From Leucobacter sp042726155 (lineage in GTDB: Bacteria > Actinomycetota > Actinomycetes > Actinomycetales > Microbacteriaceae), in the NCBI RefSeq assembly GCF_042726155.1, contig NZ_JBHXHV010000001.1, forward strand, positions 1,302,001-1,366,000: a stretch of 64,000 nt of DNA, in the 5' to 3' direction. Both the position numbers and the translations under genes were made by a program. The notes under the pieces were generated by a model, which ran no database searches, had not been told where the DNA came from, and was given only the letters and a program-made list of their open reading frames with translations. Below, one piece after another: positions 8,784 through 17,562 of this stretch (positions are counted from its first letter, which is position 1; each line of letters opens with the position of its first letter).

Positions 8784-8993
8784 CTACTTGCGTTTCTTGC
8801 CGGCCTGTTCCTCGGTGTCTTGCTCCTGCATGGACACGGTCGCAATGGCGAGTGCGAGGCCAGCGAGCCACGCGCCCCAGACGAGAAAACGGCGCCAGTC
8901 CTTGCGCATCGACTGCGTGCGGCGTGCGGTACTCATCACGCCGAATGCGGAGCCGAGCACTCCGGGGTTTGTGACGTATTTGCCGATCGACAC
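8784..8993 (-). CDS. Small single-pass membrane protein, unknown function
   Basis: A 69-residue protein with a basic N-terminal half (STARRTQSMRKDWRR), one membrane helix (FLVWGAWLAGLALAIATV) and a charged C-terminal tail (QEQDTEEQAGKKRK). A strong GGGAGG lies 4 bases before the GTG start at 8993, which supports it as a real gene despite its size. I recognise no domain. The cytoplasmic-positive pattern suggests the N-terminus is inside. Confidence 0.7.
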   Translation of the reverse strand: MSIGKYVTNPGVLGSAFGVMSTARRTQSMRKDWRRFLVWGAWLAGLALAIATVSMQEQDTEEQAGKKRK

Positions 8994-9154
8994 GGTGCCT
9001 CCCTCAGTTCAGTGATAGTGACCGTTTCAGCCTAGTGGGCGTGTGACCAGAGACGAGGGGGTTGCGGTAGCCTGGCTGCACCAGACCTCGCGTGTGCGAG
9101 GCAGTGACTGCGCGTTCTCACCGGAGCACGCGATCGACAGAAGGAGAAGCCAGC

Positions 9155-9394
9155 ATGGCGAAGCAGGAGACGGGCGCGCTGTTCGAGGAGAGCTCACAGG
9201 GCGCCGTAAGCGCGGTGACGGCCATTATTTTCGTCATCTCGATCGTGCTCGCGTTCGGTGGGTTCGTCGTCATGAGCTACGGCGTGAACCCTGATCTCGG
9301 TGCCGCCGAAGTATGGACGTTCTCGGCCGGTCTCGCAGCTACCATTCTGGGCTTCGCCCTGCCATTCACGCTGCTCCCGCTCACCGGGAAGTAA
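9155..9394 (+). CDS. Small two-helix membrane protein, unknown function
   Basis: A 79-residue protein with two hydrophobic helices, VTAIIFVISIVLAFGGFVVM and FSAGLAATILGFALPFTLL, joined by a short polar loop. AAGGAG (9141-9146) precedes the ATG at 9155 by 8 bases; the frame stays open further upstream, but this ribosome site decides the start. A TAGCCT box at 9068-9073 is a possible -10 element, implying an 80-base leader. A strong hairpin follows, so it is probably a single-gene unit. No function can be assigned. Confidence 0.72.
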   Translation: MAKQETGALFEESSQGAVSAVTAIIFVISIVLAFGGFVVMSYGVNPDLGAAEVWTFSAGLAATILGFALPFTLLPLTGK

Positions 9395-9410
9395 CGCCCG
9401 CACGAGGTGC

Positions 9411-9444
9411 GCGGGGTCGGCGAAGCGTGCTTCGCCGACCCCGC
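9411..9444 (+). terminator. Terminator after the small membrane protein gene
   Basis: A 16-bp self-complementary stem (9411-9426 with 9429-9444; effectively 15 bp with a 4-base loop) lies 16 bases after the stop at 9394, then GC-poor sequence (TGTCGTTATAT). Confidence 0.8.
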
Positions 9445-9503
9445 TGTCGTTATATGGCCGACTTCGGTAGTCAGGGCGGGCGATCCGGGCATGTACGAGG
9501 CCT

Positions 9504-9509
9504 TAGAAT
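9504..9509 (+). promoter_or_regulatory. Putative leaderless -10 box of ilvD
   Basis: TAGAAT ends 6 nt before the ilvD ATG and no Shine-Dalgarno is present, so the mRNA probably begins at or near the start codon. Confidence 0.6.
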
Positions 9510-9515
9510 GTCCAC

Positions 9516-11210
9516 ATGGCAGACACTGACATGAAGCCGCGCAGTCGCGACGTCACCGACGGGATCGAAAAAGCCGCAGCGCGAGGCATGCTCCGCGCAG
9601 TCGGTATGGGAGATGAAGACTGGGATAAACCCCAGATCGGAATCGCAAGCTCATGGAATGAGATCACCCCGTGTAATCTCAGCCTTGATCGCCTCGCGCA
9701 GGGTGCCAAAGAGGGCGTGCACTCGGGCGGTGGCTACCCGTTGCAGTTCGGCACCATCTCCGTCTCCGACGGTATCTCTATGGGCCACGAGGGCATGCAC
9801 TTCTCGCTCGTTTCTCGCGAGGTCATCGCCGACTCCGTGGAAACCGTCATGATGGCGGAGCGCCTCGACGGTTCCGTGCTGCTCGCTGGCTGCGATAAGT
9901 CGCTGCCCGGCATGCTCATGGCTGCGGCACGCCTCGACCTCGCTTCGGTGTTCCTGTACGCAGGGTCGATCGCTCCTGGCTGGGTCAAGCTCACCGACGG
10001 CACGGAGAAGGAAGTCACGATCATTGACGCCTTCGAGGCGGTCGGTGCGTGCAAGGCCGGCACGATGAGTGAAGAAGATCTCAAGCGCATCGAGTGTGCC
10101 ATCGCTCCGGGCGAGGGGGCGTGCGGTGGTATGTACACCGCCAACACCATGGCGTCGATCGCCGAGGCGCTCGGCATGAGCCTGCCTGGCTCGGCCGCTC
10201 CGCCCAGCGCTGATCGTCGCCGCGATTACTTCGCTCACCGCTCGGGCGAGGCCGTCGTCAACATGCTGCGGCTCGGCATCACCGCCCGCGACATCCTCAC
10301 CAAGAAGGCCTTCGAAAACGCCATCACGCTGCTCATGGCGTACGGCGGCTCGACGAACGCCGTGCTGCACCTGCTGGCAATCGCGCGCGAGGCCGAGGTT
10401 GATCTGACGCTCGAAGATTTCAATCGCATCGGGGCGAAGACCCCGCACCTCGCCGATATGAAGCCGTTCGGCAAGTTCGTCATGGCCGACATTGATCGTC
10501 AGGGCGGCGTTCCCGTGGTGCTCAAGGCGCTGCTCGACGCTGGGCTGCTGCACGGCGACGTGCTCACCGTGACCGGCAAGACCATGGCCGAGAACCTCGC
10601 CGAGCTGAACCCCGACCCGATCGACGGAACGGTCATCCACCACCTTGACGACCCGATCCATGCCACGGGCGGTCTCTCGATTCTGCACGGTTCGCTGGCA
10701 CCCGAGGGGGCCGTCGTGAAGACGGCCGGCTTCGACGCCGAGCTCTTTGAGGGCCCAGCGCGCGTGTTTGACCGCGAGCGTGCCGCCATGGATGCACTCA
10801 CCGAGGGTCGCATCGGTAAGGGCGATATCGTGGTCATTCGCTACGAGGGCCCGAAGGGCGGCCCGGGTATGCGTGAGATGCTCGCGATCACCGCGGCCAT
10901 CAAGGGCGCGGGGCTCGGTAAAGATGTACTACTATTGACTGACGGACGATTCTCAGGCGGCACAACCGGCCTGTGTATCGGCCACATAGCACCAGAAGCA
11001 ACGGACGGTGGTCCGGTCGCTCTGGTTCGCGACGGAGACCTGATTCGGGTCGATATCGCCGCACGAACGCTCGATCTGCTGGTAGATCCCTCCGAGCTCG
11101 AGGCCCGACGAGAAAACTGGGCCCCACTTCCCCCGCGGTACACGCGCGGTGTGCTGGCGAAGTACGCGAAGCTCGTCAAGTCGGCGTCACACGGCGCCGT
11201 CACCGGCTGA
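9516..11210 (+). CDS. ilvD: Dihydroxy-acid dehydratase
   Basis: A 564-residue Fe-S dehydratase of the IlvD/Edd family that converts 2,3-dihydroxy-isovalerate and 2,3-dihydroxy-3-methylvalerate to the 2-keto acids of valine and isoleucine synthesis. Cluster-ligand regions are WNEITPCN, AGCDKSLPGM and GEGACGGMYTANTM; the C-terminal TDGRFSGGTTGLCIGHIAPE signature is intact. Length is typical. The ATG at 9516 has no ribosome site but follows a TAGAAT -10 box by 6 nt. It lies 87 bases upstream of ilvB on the same strand and is probably functionally grouped with ilvBNC, though not necessarily one transcript. Confidence 0.96.
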   Translation: MADTDMKPRSRDVTDGIEKAAARGMLRAVGMGDEDWDKPQIGIASSWNEITPCNLSLDRLAQGAKEGVHSGGGYPLQFGTISVSDGISMGHEGMHFSLVSREVIADSVETVMMAERLDGSVLLAGCDKSLPGMLMAAARLDLASVFLYAGSIAPGWVKLTDGTEKEVTIIDAFEAVGACKAGTMSEEDLKRIECAIAPGEGACGGMYTANTMASIAEALGMSLPGSAAPPSADRRRDYFAHRSGEAVVNMLRLGITARDILTKKAFENAITLLMAYGGSTNAVLHLLAIAREAEVDLTLEDFNRIGAKTPHLADMKPFGKFVMADIDRQGGVPVVLKALLDAGLLHGDVLTVTGKTMAENLAELNPDPIDGTVIHHLDDPIHATGGLSILHGSLAPEGAVVKTAGFDAELFEGPARVFDRERAAMDALTEGRIGKGDIVVIRYEGPKGGPGMREMLAITAAIKGAGLGKDVLLLTDGRFSGGTTGLCIGHIAPEATDGGPVALVRDGDLIRVDIAARTLDLLVDPSELEARRENWAPLPPRYTRGVLAKYAKLVKSASHGAVTG

Positions 11211-11297
11211 TCCGGTCGACGGGCGTTCGACGCTCGCACGCCGTGGGCCACTCACGGCCGCGATCCGCGATATCACCTCCGATCACGAAAGCTGGAC

Positions 11298-13094
11298 ATG
11301 ACCTCGGAATCGAGTGCACTCCCATCACCCCAGTCCGCCGCGCGCGGCGAGCGGTTGACCGGCGCGCAGGCTGTCGTCCGTAGTTTGGAAGCCCTGGGCG
11401 TTACCGACGTCTTCGGGCTCCCCGGCGGCGCCGTGCTGCCGCTCTACGACGCACTGATGGACGCGGCGAAGCTTCGCCACATCCTGGTGCGCCACGAGCA
11501 GGGCGGCGGCCACGCTGCAGAGGGCTTCGCAAGCGCGAGCAACACCGTCGGTGTTTGCATCGCAACGTCGGGCCCCGGCGCAACGAACCTCGTCACCGCC
11601 ATCGCTGACGCCTACATGGATTCGGTGCCGCTGCTCGCGATCACCGGCCAGGTGTTCTCGCACCTTATGGGCACTGACGCGTTCCAAGAGGCCGACATCG
11701 TCGGCATCACGATGCCGATCACGAAGCACTCCTTCCTTGTGAAGCGTGCGGAAGACGTGCCGGATGCGATCGCGTCGGCCTACCTTCTGGCCTCGACGGG
11801 GCGCCCAGGCCCGGTGCTCGTCGACATCACCAAGGACGCCCAGGAAGCGGAGTTCGACTTCGTCTGGGAACCCCGCATCGACCTTCCGGGCTACCGCCCG
11901 ATTACGAAGGCGAACAGCAAGCAGATTCAGGCTGCGGCGGATCTCATCGCTGACGCCAAGCGCCCGGTGTTTTACGTCGGTGGTGGCGTCGTGCGAGCCG
12001 GGGCGGCCGAAGAGCTACTGCAGCTTGTCGAACTCGTCGGCGCGCCCGTGGTCACCACGCTGATGGCGCGCGGCGTTTTCCCCGATTCGCACCCGCAGCA
12101 CCTCGGTATGCCCGGCATGCACGGCACGGTGCCGGCGGTGTTGGCACTGCAAGAGGCCGATCTGCTGATCACCCTCGGCGCCCGGTTCGACGACCGCGTT
12201 ACGGGTAAGGCTGCCTTGTTCGCCCCGGACGCGAAGGTGATTCACGCCGACATCGACCCCGCTGAGATTGGCAAAATCCGCGCGGCCGACGTGCCGATCG
12301 TGGGCGACGCAGCAGAGGTGATCGCCGACCTGATAGCGGCGATGTCGACCGCTCAGGTCAGTCGCGAGTGCGAGAACATCAGCGCGTGGTGGGAGCGTCT
12401 GCGCGGTCTGCAGCAGAAGTTTCCACTCGGCCACCAGCCGACGAGCGACGGACTGCTCTCCCCGCAGCAGGTCATCCAGCGCATCGGTGAGCTCACCGGG
12501 CCGGAGGGCATTTACGCCGCCGGTGTGGGGCAGCACCAGATGTGGGCCGCGCAGTTCATCAAGTACGAGCGCCCCGGCGCGTGGCTGAACTCGGGCGGCG
12601 CCGGCACCATGGGGTACTCCGTGCCAGCAGCAATGGGTGCGAAGGTTGCCGAACCCGACCGCGTGGTGTGGGCGATTGACGGTGATGGTTGCTTCCAGAT
12701 GACGAATCAGGAGCTCGCGACCTGCGTCGTGAACAACATTCCGATCAAGGTCGCCGTCATCAACAACTCCTCCCTCGGCATGGTTCGCCAGTGGCAGACG
12801 CTGATTTACAACGGTCGTTACTCGAACACCGAACTGAACACCGGGCACGGCTCGCAGCGCGTGCCTGACTTTGTGAAGCTCGGTGAAGCTTACGGCTGTC
12901 TGGCGATCCGCGTTGAACGCGAAGACCAGATCGACGAGGCGATCCAGCTCGCACTCGCGACCAACGATCGTCCGGTGCTCATCGACTTCGTCGTAAGCGC
13001 AGACGCGATGGTCTGGCCGATGGTGCGCCAGGGCACGTCGAACAGCGATATTCAGTACGCACTCGAACACAGCCCTGAGTGGGAGGGGGAGTAA
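11298..13094 (+). CDS. ilvB: Acetolactate synthase, large (catalytic) subunit
   Basis: A 598-residue ThDP-dependent synthase condensing pyruvate with pyruvate or 2-oxobutyrate, the first common step to valine/leucine and isoleucine. It has the three-domain layout of the family: PYR domain with the ThDP-activating Glu67 in RHEQGGGHAAEGFA, a central FAD-binding domain (ARFDDRVTGK), and the PP domain with the metal motif GDGCFQM through VVNNIPIKVAVINN. The Ala/Val pattern and the partner gene ilvN indicate the anabolic, feedback-regulated enzyme. The ilvN start lies 2 bases after its stop. A weak GAAAG precedes the ATG. I see no T-box or leader-peptide attenuator in the 87-base gap before it. 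Confidence 0.96.
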   Translation: MTSESSALPSPQSAARGERLTGAQAVVRSLEALGVTDVFGLPGGAVLPLYDALMDAAKLRHILVRHEQGGGHAAEGFASASNTVGVCIATSGPGATNLVTAIADAYMDSVPLLAITGQVFSHLMGTDAFQEADIVGITMPITKHSFLVKRAEDVPDAIASAYLLASTGRPGPVLVDITKDAQEAEFDFVWEPRIDLPGYRPITKANSKQIQAAADLIADAKRPVFYVGGGVVRAGAAEELLQLVELVGAPVVTTLMARGVFPDSHPQHLGMPGMHGTVPAVLALQEADLLITLGARFDDRVTGKAALFAPDAKVIHADIDPAEIGKIRAADVPIVGDAAEVIADLIAAMSTAQVSRECENISAWWERLRGLQQKFPLGHQPTSDGLLSPQQVIQRIGELTGPEGIYAAGVGQHQMWAAQFIKYERPGAWLNSGGAGTMGYSVPAAMGAKVAEPDRVVWAIDGDGCFQMTNQELATCVVNNIPIKVAVINNSSLGMVRQWQTLIYNGRYSNTELNTGHGSQRVPDFVKLGEAYGCLAIRVEREDQIDEAIQLALATNDRPVLIDFVVSADAMVWPMVRQGTSNSDIQYALEHSPEWEGE

Positions 13095-13096
13095 CC

Positions 13097-13606
13097 ATGA
13101 GCCGTCACGTTCTGAGCCTCCTCGTGGAGGACAAGCCGGGTCTGCTGACCCGCGTCGCCGGGCTGTTCGCTCGCCGCGGCTTCAACATTGAATCGCTCGC
13201 GGTGGGCCCGACCGAAATGCGCGGCCTCTCGCGCATCACCGTCGTCGTAGACCAAGACGAGATCCTGCTCGAACAGGTCACGAAGCAGCTCAACAAGCTC
13301 GTCAACGTGATCAAGATCGTCGAGCTCGAGGGCCCGACCTCGGTGCAGCGTGAGCACGTGCTCATCAAGGTTCGCGCTGATAACCAATCGCGATCCCACG
13401 TTCTCGAGGCCGTGAACCTCTTCCGCGCCAGGGTCGTCGACGTCGTTCCCGACGCGCTCACCATCGAGGTCACCGGAGACAGCGGCAAGATCGATGCCTT
13501 CTTGAAGGTGCTTGAGCCGTACGGCATCAAGGAGATCGCGCAGTCTGGCCTCATCGCGATGGGCCGCGGATCGAAATCGATCACCGAACGCGTGTTCAAA
13601 AACTAA
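13097..13606 (+). CDS. ilvN: Acetolactate synthase, small regulatory subunit
   Basis: A 169-residue regulatory subunit. An N-terminal ACT domain (HVLSLLVEDKPGLLTRVAGL, then FARRGFNIESLAVGPTE) binds valine for feedback inhibition, and the C-terminal half is the conserved IlvN C-terminal domain (LEPYGIKEIAQSGLIAMGRG). The start is ATG 13097, behind GGGGGAG and 2 bases after the ilvB stop; an in-frame GTG at 13079 would overlap ilvB and lacks support. Tight spacing implies coupled synthesis with IlvB. Confidence 0.96.
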   Translation: MSRHVLSLLVEDKPGLLTRVAGLFARRGFNIESLAVGPTEMRGLSRITVVVDQDEILLEQVTKQLNKLVNVIKIVELEGPTSVQREHVLIKVRADNQSRSHVLEAVNLFRARVVDVVPDALTIEVTGDSGKIDAFLKVLEPYGIKEIAQSGLIAMGRGSKSITERVFKN

Positions 13607-13642
13607 CTTTTTACGCACCACCACAACTAAGGAGAGTCCCCA

Positions 13643-14668
13643 GTGGCAGAGATGTACTACGACGCTGACGCCGATCTTTCGATCATCCAGGGCAAGAAGG
13701 TAGCCGTTGTCGGCTACGGCTCGCAGGGTCACGCGCACGCAATGAACCTGCGCGACTCGGGTGTTGAGGTCGTTATCGCCCTCAAGGAGGGCTCGAAGTC
13801 GATCGAGAAGGCCGAAGAGGCCGGGTTCGAGGTCAAGACCGTCGCCGACGCATCAGCATGGGCCGACGTCATCATGATCCTCGCGCCGGATCAGCACCAG
13901 CGCACGATCTTCAACGAGTCGATTAAGGATCAGCTGACCGAGGGTAAGACCCTCGCGTTCGCGCACGGATTCAACATCCGCTTCGGCTACATTGAGGCGC
14001 CCGCTGGCGTCGACGTGATCCTCGTCGCGCCCAAGGCTCCGGGTCACACCGTGCGCCGCGAGTTCGAGGCCGGCCGCGGCATCCCCGACATCATTGCCGT
14101 CGAGGTTGACGCTTCAGGCACCGCGTGGGACACGGCGAAGTCGTACGCGAAGGCGATTGGTGGCACCCGCGCCGGCGTCATCAAGACGACCTTCACCGAA
14201 GAGACCGAGACCGACCTGTTCGGCGAGCAGTCCGTCCTCTGCGGTGGCACCAGCCACCTCGTGCAGTACGGCTTCGAGGTGCTCACCGAGGCTGGCTACC
14301 AGCCCGAGATTGCCTACTTCGAGGTGCTCCACGAGCTGAAGCTCATTGTCGACCTGATGTGGGAGGGCGGCATTGCCAAGCAGCGCTGGTCGATCTCTGA
14401 CACCGCTGAGTTCGGCGATTACGTTTCGGGCCCCCGCGTTATCGGGCCCGAGGTCAAGGAGCGCATGCAGGAGGTGCTCGCCGACATCCAGTCGGGTGCA
14501 TTCGCCACGCGCTTCATCGAGGATCAGGACAAGGGCGGCCCCGAGTTCCAGGAGCTCCGCAAGAAGGAGGAGTCGCACCCGATCGAGACGACCGGTCGCG
14601 AACTCCGCAAGCTCTTCGCATGGCAGCAGACTGACGCCGACTACGTCGACGGTTCAGCCGCCCGCTAA
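13643..14668 (+). CDS. ilvC: Ketol-acid reductoisomerase
   Basis: A 341-residue class I enzyme catalysing Mg- and NADPH-dependent rearrangement and reduction of acetolactate and acetohydroxybutyrate. The nucleotide motif GYGSQGHAHAMNLRDSGV lies near the N-terminus, KAPGHTVRREF follows, and the C-terminal knotted domain carries the ETDLFGEQ metal-binding signature. AAGGAG (13629-13634) precedes the GTG start by 8 bases. It lies 36 bases after ilvN and is followed by a strong terminator, closing the ilvBNC unit. Confidence 0.97.
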   Translation: MAEMYYDADADLSIIQGKKVAVVGYGSQGHAHAMNLRDSGVEVVIALKEGSKSIEKAEEAGFEVKTVADASAWADVIMILAPDQHQRTIFNESIKDQLTEGKTLAFAHGFNIRFGYIEAPAGVDVILVAPKAPGHTVRREFEAGRGIPDIIAVEVDASGTAWDTAKSYAKAIGGTRAGVIKTTFTEETETDLFGEQSVLCGGTSHLVQYGFEVLTEAGYQPEIAYFEVLHELKLIVDLMWEGGIAKQRWSISDTAEFGDYVSGPRVIGPEVKERMQEVLADIQSGAFATRFIEDQDKGGPEFQELRKKEESHPIETTGRELRKLFAWQQTDADYVDGSAAR

Positions 14669-14674
14669 CTGAGC

Positions 14675-14719
14675 GAACGCAGAATGCCCACCGGCTCAGC
14701 CGGTGGGCATTCTGCGTTC
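14675..14719 (+). terminator. Terminator of the ilvBNC unit
   Basis: A perfect 22-base inverted repeat (14675-14696 with 14698-14719) begins 6 bases after the ilvC stop and ends in GTTCT. Confidence 0.88.
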
Positions 14720-14757
14720 TGGGCGGGCGCGCGGCGCCGCCCGCCCGCCCGCCCGCT

Positions 14758-14846
14758 GAGCACGAGGGTTTCCGCCGAGCACGAGGGTGAAACCGCGCAA
14801 AGTTCCCTCGGGTTCACGAACAACCCTCGCGCTCGGCGAGGTCCCG
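14758..14846. repeat. Unassigned intergenic repeat/hairpin region between ilvC and hrpB
   Basis: The motif GAGCACGAGGGT occurs twice in direct orientation (around 14758 and 14778) and is then mirrored by ACCCTCGCGCTCGGCG near 14821-14836, giving a roughly 15-bp stem with one mismatch around a loop of about 30 bases. No open frame fits. It could be a convergent-gene structure or an uncharacterised repeat. Confidence 0.4.
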
Positions 14847-14877
14847 GGGCGCCGGGGCGCCGGGGCGCCGGGCGGCG

Positions 14878-17535
14878 TCAGCGGGGGCCGGCGGCCGCGC
14901 GCTTGGTGCGGGCCGTCGCCGGGGCTGTCCACGGGTCCTCGGGCCACGGGTGCTTCGGGTAGCGGCCGCGCATTTCTTTGCGCACCTGCTGATATGGCCC
15001 GTTCCAGAACGACTCGAGATCGTCGGTGACGGCGAGCGGTTTCCGCGCGGGGGAGAGCAAGTGGAAGAGCACCGGCACGCGGCCGCCAACGAGCCGCGGG
15101 GATCGCGCCAGTCCGAACACCTCCTGCAACTTCACCGCAACGACGGGTCTCAGCGAGTCGAGCTCGCCGCCCGCCTCGGCGTACGCGATGCGCGCGCTAC
15201 CACCCGACGGTACTGTCAGTCGCTCCGGCACGAGTGCGTCGAGTTCTGCGGCCGCGGGCCACGGCAGCAGCCGCCGGAGCGCGGACGTGAGGTCGAGCGA
15301 GCGTAGCGCCGACCTGCCAGACGCGCGCCCGATGTCGGGACCCAGCCAGTCGTCGAGGCGATCGAGTAGCGAGGCGGCGTCCATCGCGGGCCAGGGGTCG
15401 CCAAGTTCGCGGTGGAGCAGCGCGAGTCGGCCCCGCAACGTTACCGCGGTTTCGCTCCAGTGCAACGACTCGAGCCCGTCATCCCGCACCATGCGCAGAA
15501 TCGCGGGGCCGGTGTCACTCTGGGTCGCGGCAACGGGAGTTGAGGCGAGCAGGATCGCGCCCAAACTGCGTTCCTCTCGCACGTGAACGCGCCCGTCGCT
15601 GACACGTGCCTCACGCTTTTCGCCGCGGAGCATCGCGCCGTAGTGGAGCGCGGCAGCCTCTGTGAGTGGCGCAGCGAGGCGGATCACCGCCCCGGTTCCG
15701 TCCGCAGCGCGCCCGTCAGCTCGCTGTACCTCGCGCACCGCGATCCACTCGGAACTGAGCAGCGCGCTGCCCTCGGGAAGCGCTGCGCGCGTGCCGCTGG
15801 CAAGCAGATACGCACGCGAATCGTGGGACACCCGGCGCGCGATCCACTCCGGGCGCGACAGCGCCAGCACGATACCGGGCGCGTCGCCCGGCGCAACGCC
15901 CGGCGCATCTGCCCGCGCGGCACCCCGTACTCCGCCGCGTTCGGCCTCTGCGATCCTGCGCAGTCGCGTTGCCTCGCGCCGCCACCGGTCTGATCCCGTC
16001 GCACGGCCCGCACGAAGTTCGCGCAGCAGCAGTGGCAGATCGGCACCCGCTTCGCGGTGATCGGCCGACATCGCCGCGACGATCTCGGATGCGGTACCGG
16101 GGCTGCCGAGTTCGGCCGTGCCCGCGATGAGGGCGCGGGCTTCGCGCGCGCCGACCGGGAGCTGAACGACCCTCGACCCGAGCGGCGTGATGCTGCCGCT
16201 GGCGTCGACGAGTTCAAGCGCCTGCAACACCAGCTCGGCCTCCCGAATCGCTGCTTCCGGTGGTCGCGTGGGGAGCAGGAAGCCATCGCCCCGTGGCGTA
16301 CCCCATGCGGCGAGCATCAGGGCCGCGTCGGTGAGTTCGGCCGCGGTTATCTCGGGCGCCGAATCCGCTGGCATGCGCACGAAGTCGGTTTCGGAGTAGG
16401 CGCGAACGGCGCGTCCGGGGCCGAGTCGCGCGGCGCGTCCGGCGCGCTGCACGGCGCTCGCGCGCGAGGCGCTGACGGTGACGAGCCCGGTCATGCTCCG
16501 TCCCTGGTCGCGCCGCACCTCGCGCGACAGCCCCGCGTCGACCACGAGTTGCACCCCGGGAACGGTGAGCGAGCTCTCGGCGAGCGAGGTACTCACGACG
16601 ATGCGCGGCGGATCGCCCGGGCCCCGCCCGCGCACCGCGCGATCCTGGTCTCGTGCCGACATGCGGCCGTGGAGCGCGAGCACCTCGACGGCCCTCGTGC
16701 CCGAGGCCGGTACGCGGTCCCTGATCAGACTGACGACCTCATCGACCTCGCGGGCTCCCGGCACGAAGACCAGTGCATCGCAGCCGTCGCTGCGCTGCGC
16801 TGTCGCTGCGGTGCTGGCCACATGAGCGAGGAACGAGCGAGTGACGCCGCGCTCATCCAGGCGCTGGCGGTCATCGGGGGAGTAGTCGATGCGAAGCGGG
16901 TACAGCGCCGACGGGATCTCGACGATGGGCGCTGGGCTGCCGCCTGGGCTGCCACCTGAGCTGCCACCTGAGCTGCCGCCAGCTGCCCCGAGGAGATCGG
17001 CAATGCGTGCCGCCTCGAGCGTGGCCGACATCGCGATGACCAGCAAATCCTCGCGCAGCGCGCGGGCCTCAGCCAGCATGCCGAGCAGCAGATCGCTGTC
17101 GACGGAGCGTTCGTGCACCTCGTCGAGAATCACGGCGCCGACCCCGGGGAGCTCGGGGTCGCGGAGTAGCCGCCGCAGCAGCACCCCGGGGGTGAGCGCC
17201 TCGATGCGGTGGTCGGGGCCGAGCACACGTTCCCCGCGCACCGTGAAGCCGACGGCATCGCCGAGCGCCGTCCCGTCGAGCTGCGCGATACGCGACGCTG
17301 CCGCGCGCACGGCGACGCGGCGCGGTTGCGTGAGCAGCACGGTCGGGGATGCTGCTCCGCTGGGGCCATCGAGCAGGAGATTCGCTACGAGCGGCGGCAC
17401 GAACGTCGTCTTCCCGGTGCCGGGCGGCGCGGTGACCACCATCGCGCCGGTACGCGCTGCCTGCTTTAGTGCGGCCCGCCCGTCGGCTACGACGAGCCCG
17501 GCGCCGATGGCGGTGAGGTCGAAGCGGTGCGGCAT
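14878..17535 (-). CDS. hrpB: ATP-dependent RNA helicase HrpB (DEAH box)
   Basis: An 885-residue superfamily 2 helicase of the HrpB branch. Motif I is APPGTGKTT at 36-44, motif II DEVH at 138-141 and motif III SAT at 170-172. Motif VI-like residues (VQRAGRAARLGPGRAVR) follow, then helicase-associated and HrpB C-terminal domains. Between motif III and the next beta strand lies a Gly/Ser/Pro linker (about 186-201) encoded by four 12-bp repeats, probably a surface loop. The substrate of HrpB proteins is poorly known; rRNA or mRNA remodelling is generally supposed. The ATG at 17535 is taken as the start, and upstream context gives little help. Genes on both sides are independent. Confidence 0.9.
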   Translation of the reverse strand: MPHRFDLTAIGAGLVVADGRAALKQAARTGAMVVTAPPGTGKTTFVPPLVANLLLDGPSGAASPTVLLTQPRRVAVRAAASRIAQLDGTALGDAVGFTVRGERVLGPDHRIEALTPGVLLRRLLRDPELPGVGAVILDEVHERSVDSDLLLGMLAEARALREDLLVIAMSATLEAARIADLLGAAGGSSGGSSGGSPGGSPAPIVEIPSALYPLRIDYSPDDRQRLDERGVTRSFLAHVASTAATAQRSDGCDALVFVPGAREVDEVVSLIRDRVPASGTRAVEVLALHGRMSARDQDRAVRGRGPGDPPRIVVSTSLAESSLTVPGVQLVVDAGLSREVRRDQGRSMTGLVTVSASRASAVQRAGRAARLGPGRAVRAYSETDFVRMPADSAPEITAAELTDAALMLAAWGTPRGDGFLLPTRPPEAAIREAELVLQALELVDASGSITPLGSRVVQLPVGAREARALIAGTAELGSPGTASEIVAAMSADHREAGADLPLLLRELRAGRATGSDRWRREATRLRRIAEAERGGVRGAARADAPGVAPGDAPGIVLALSRPEWIARRVSHDSRAYLLASGTRAALPEGSALLSSEWIAVREVQRADGRAADGTGAVIRLAAPLTEAAALHYGAMLRGEKREARVSDGRVHVREERSLGAILLASTPVAATQSDTGPAILRMVRDDGLESLHWSETAVTLRGRLALLHRELGDPWPAMDAASLLDRLDDWLGPDIGRASGRSALRSLDLTSALRRLLPWPAAAELDALVPERLTVPSGGSARIAYAEAGGELDSLRPVVAVKLQEVFGLARSPRLVGGRVPVLFHLLSPARKPLAVTDDLESFWNGPYQQVRKEMRGRYPKHPWPEDPWTAPATARTKRAAAGPR
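16935..16982. repeat. 12-bp tandem repeat inside hrpB
   Basis: Four imperfect 12-bp units (consensus GRGCTGCCRCCT on the plus strand) encode the Gly-Ser-Ser/Pro-Gly linker of HrpB. Unit length is a multiple of three, so copy changes keep the frame. Confidence 0.7.
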
Positions 17536-17562
17536 TGCTTCAGTCTAGGAGCGGCGTTGCGG

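Noticed and set aside
11211..11297. T-box or leader-peptide attenuator before ilvB
   Set aside because: The interval is too short for a T-box, and no short frame rich in branched-chain codons or terminator pair is visible.
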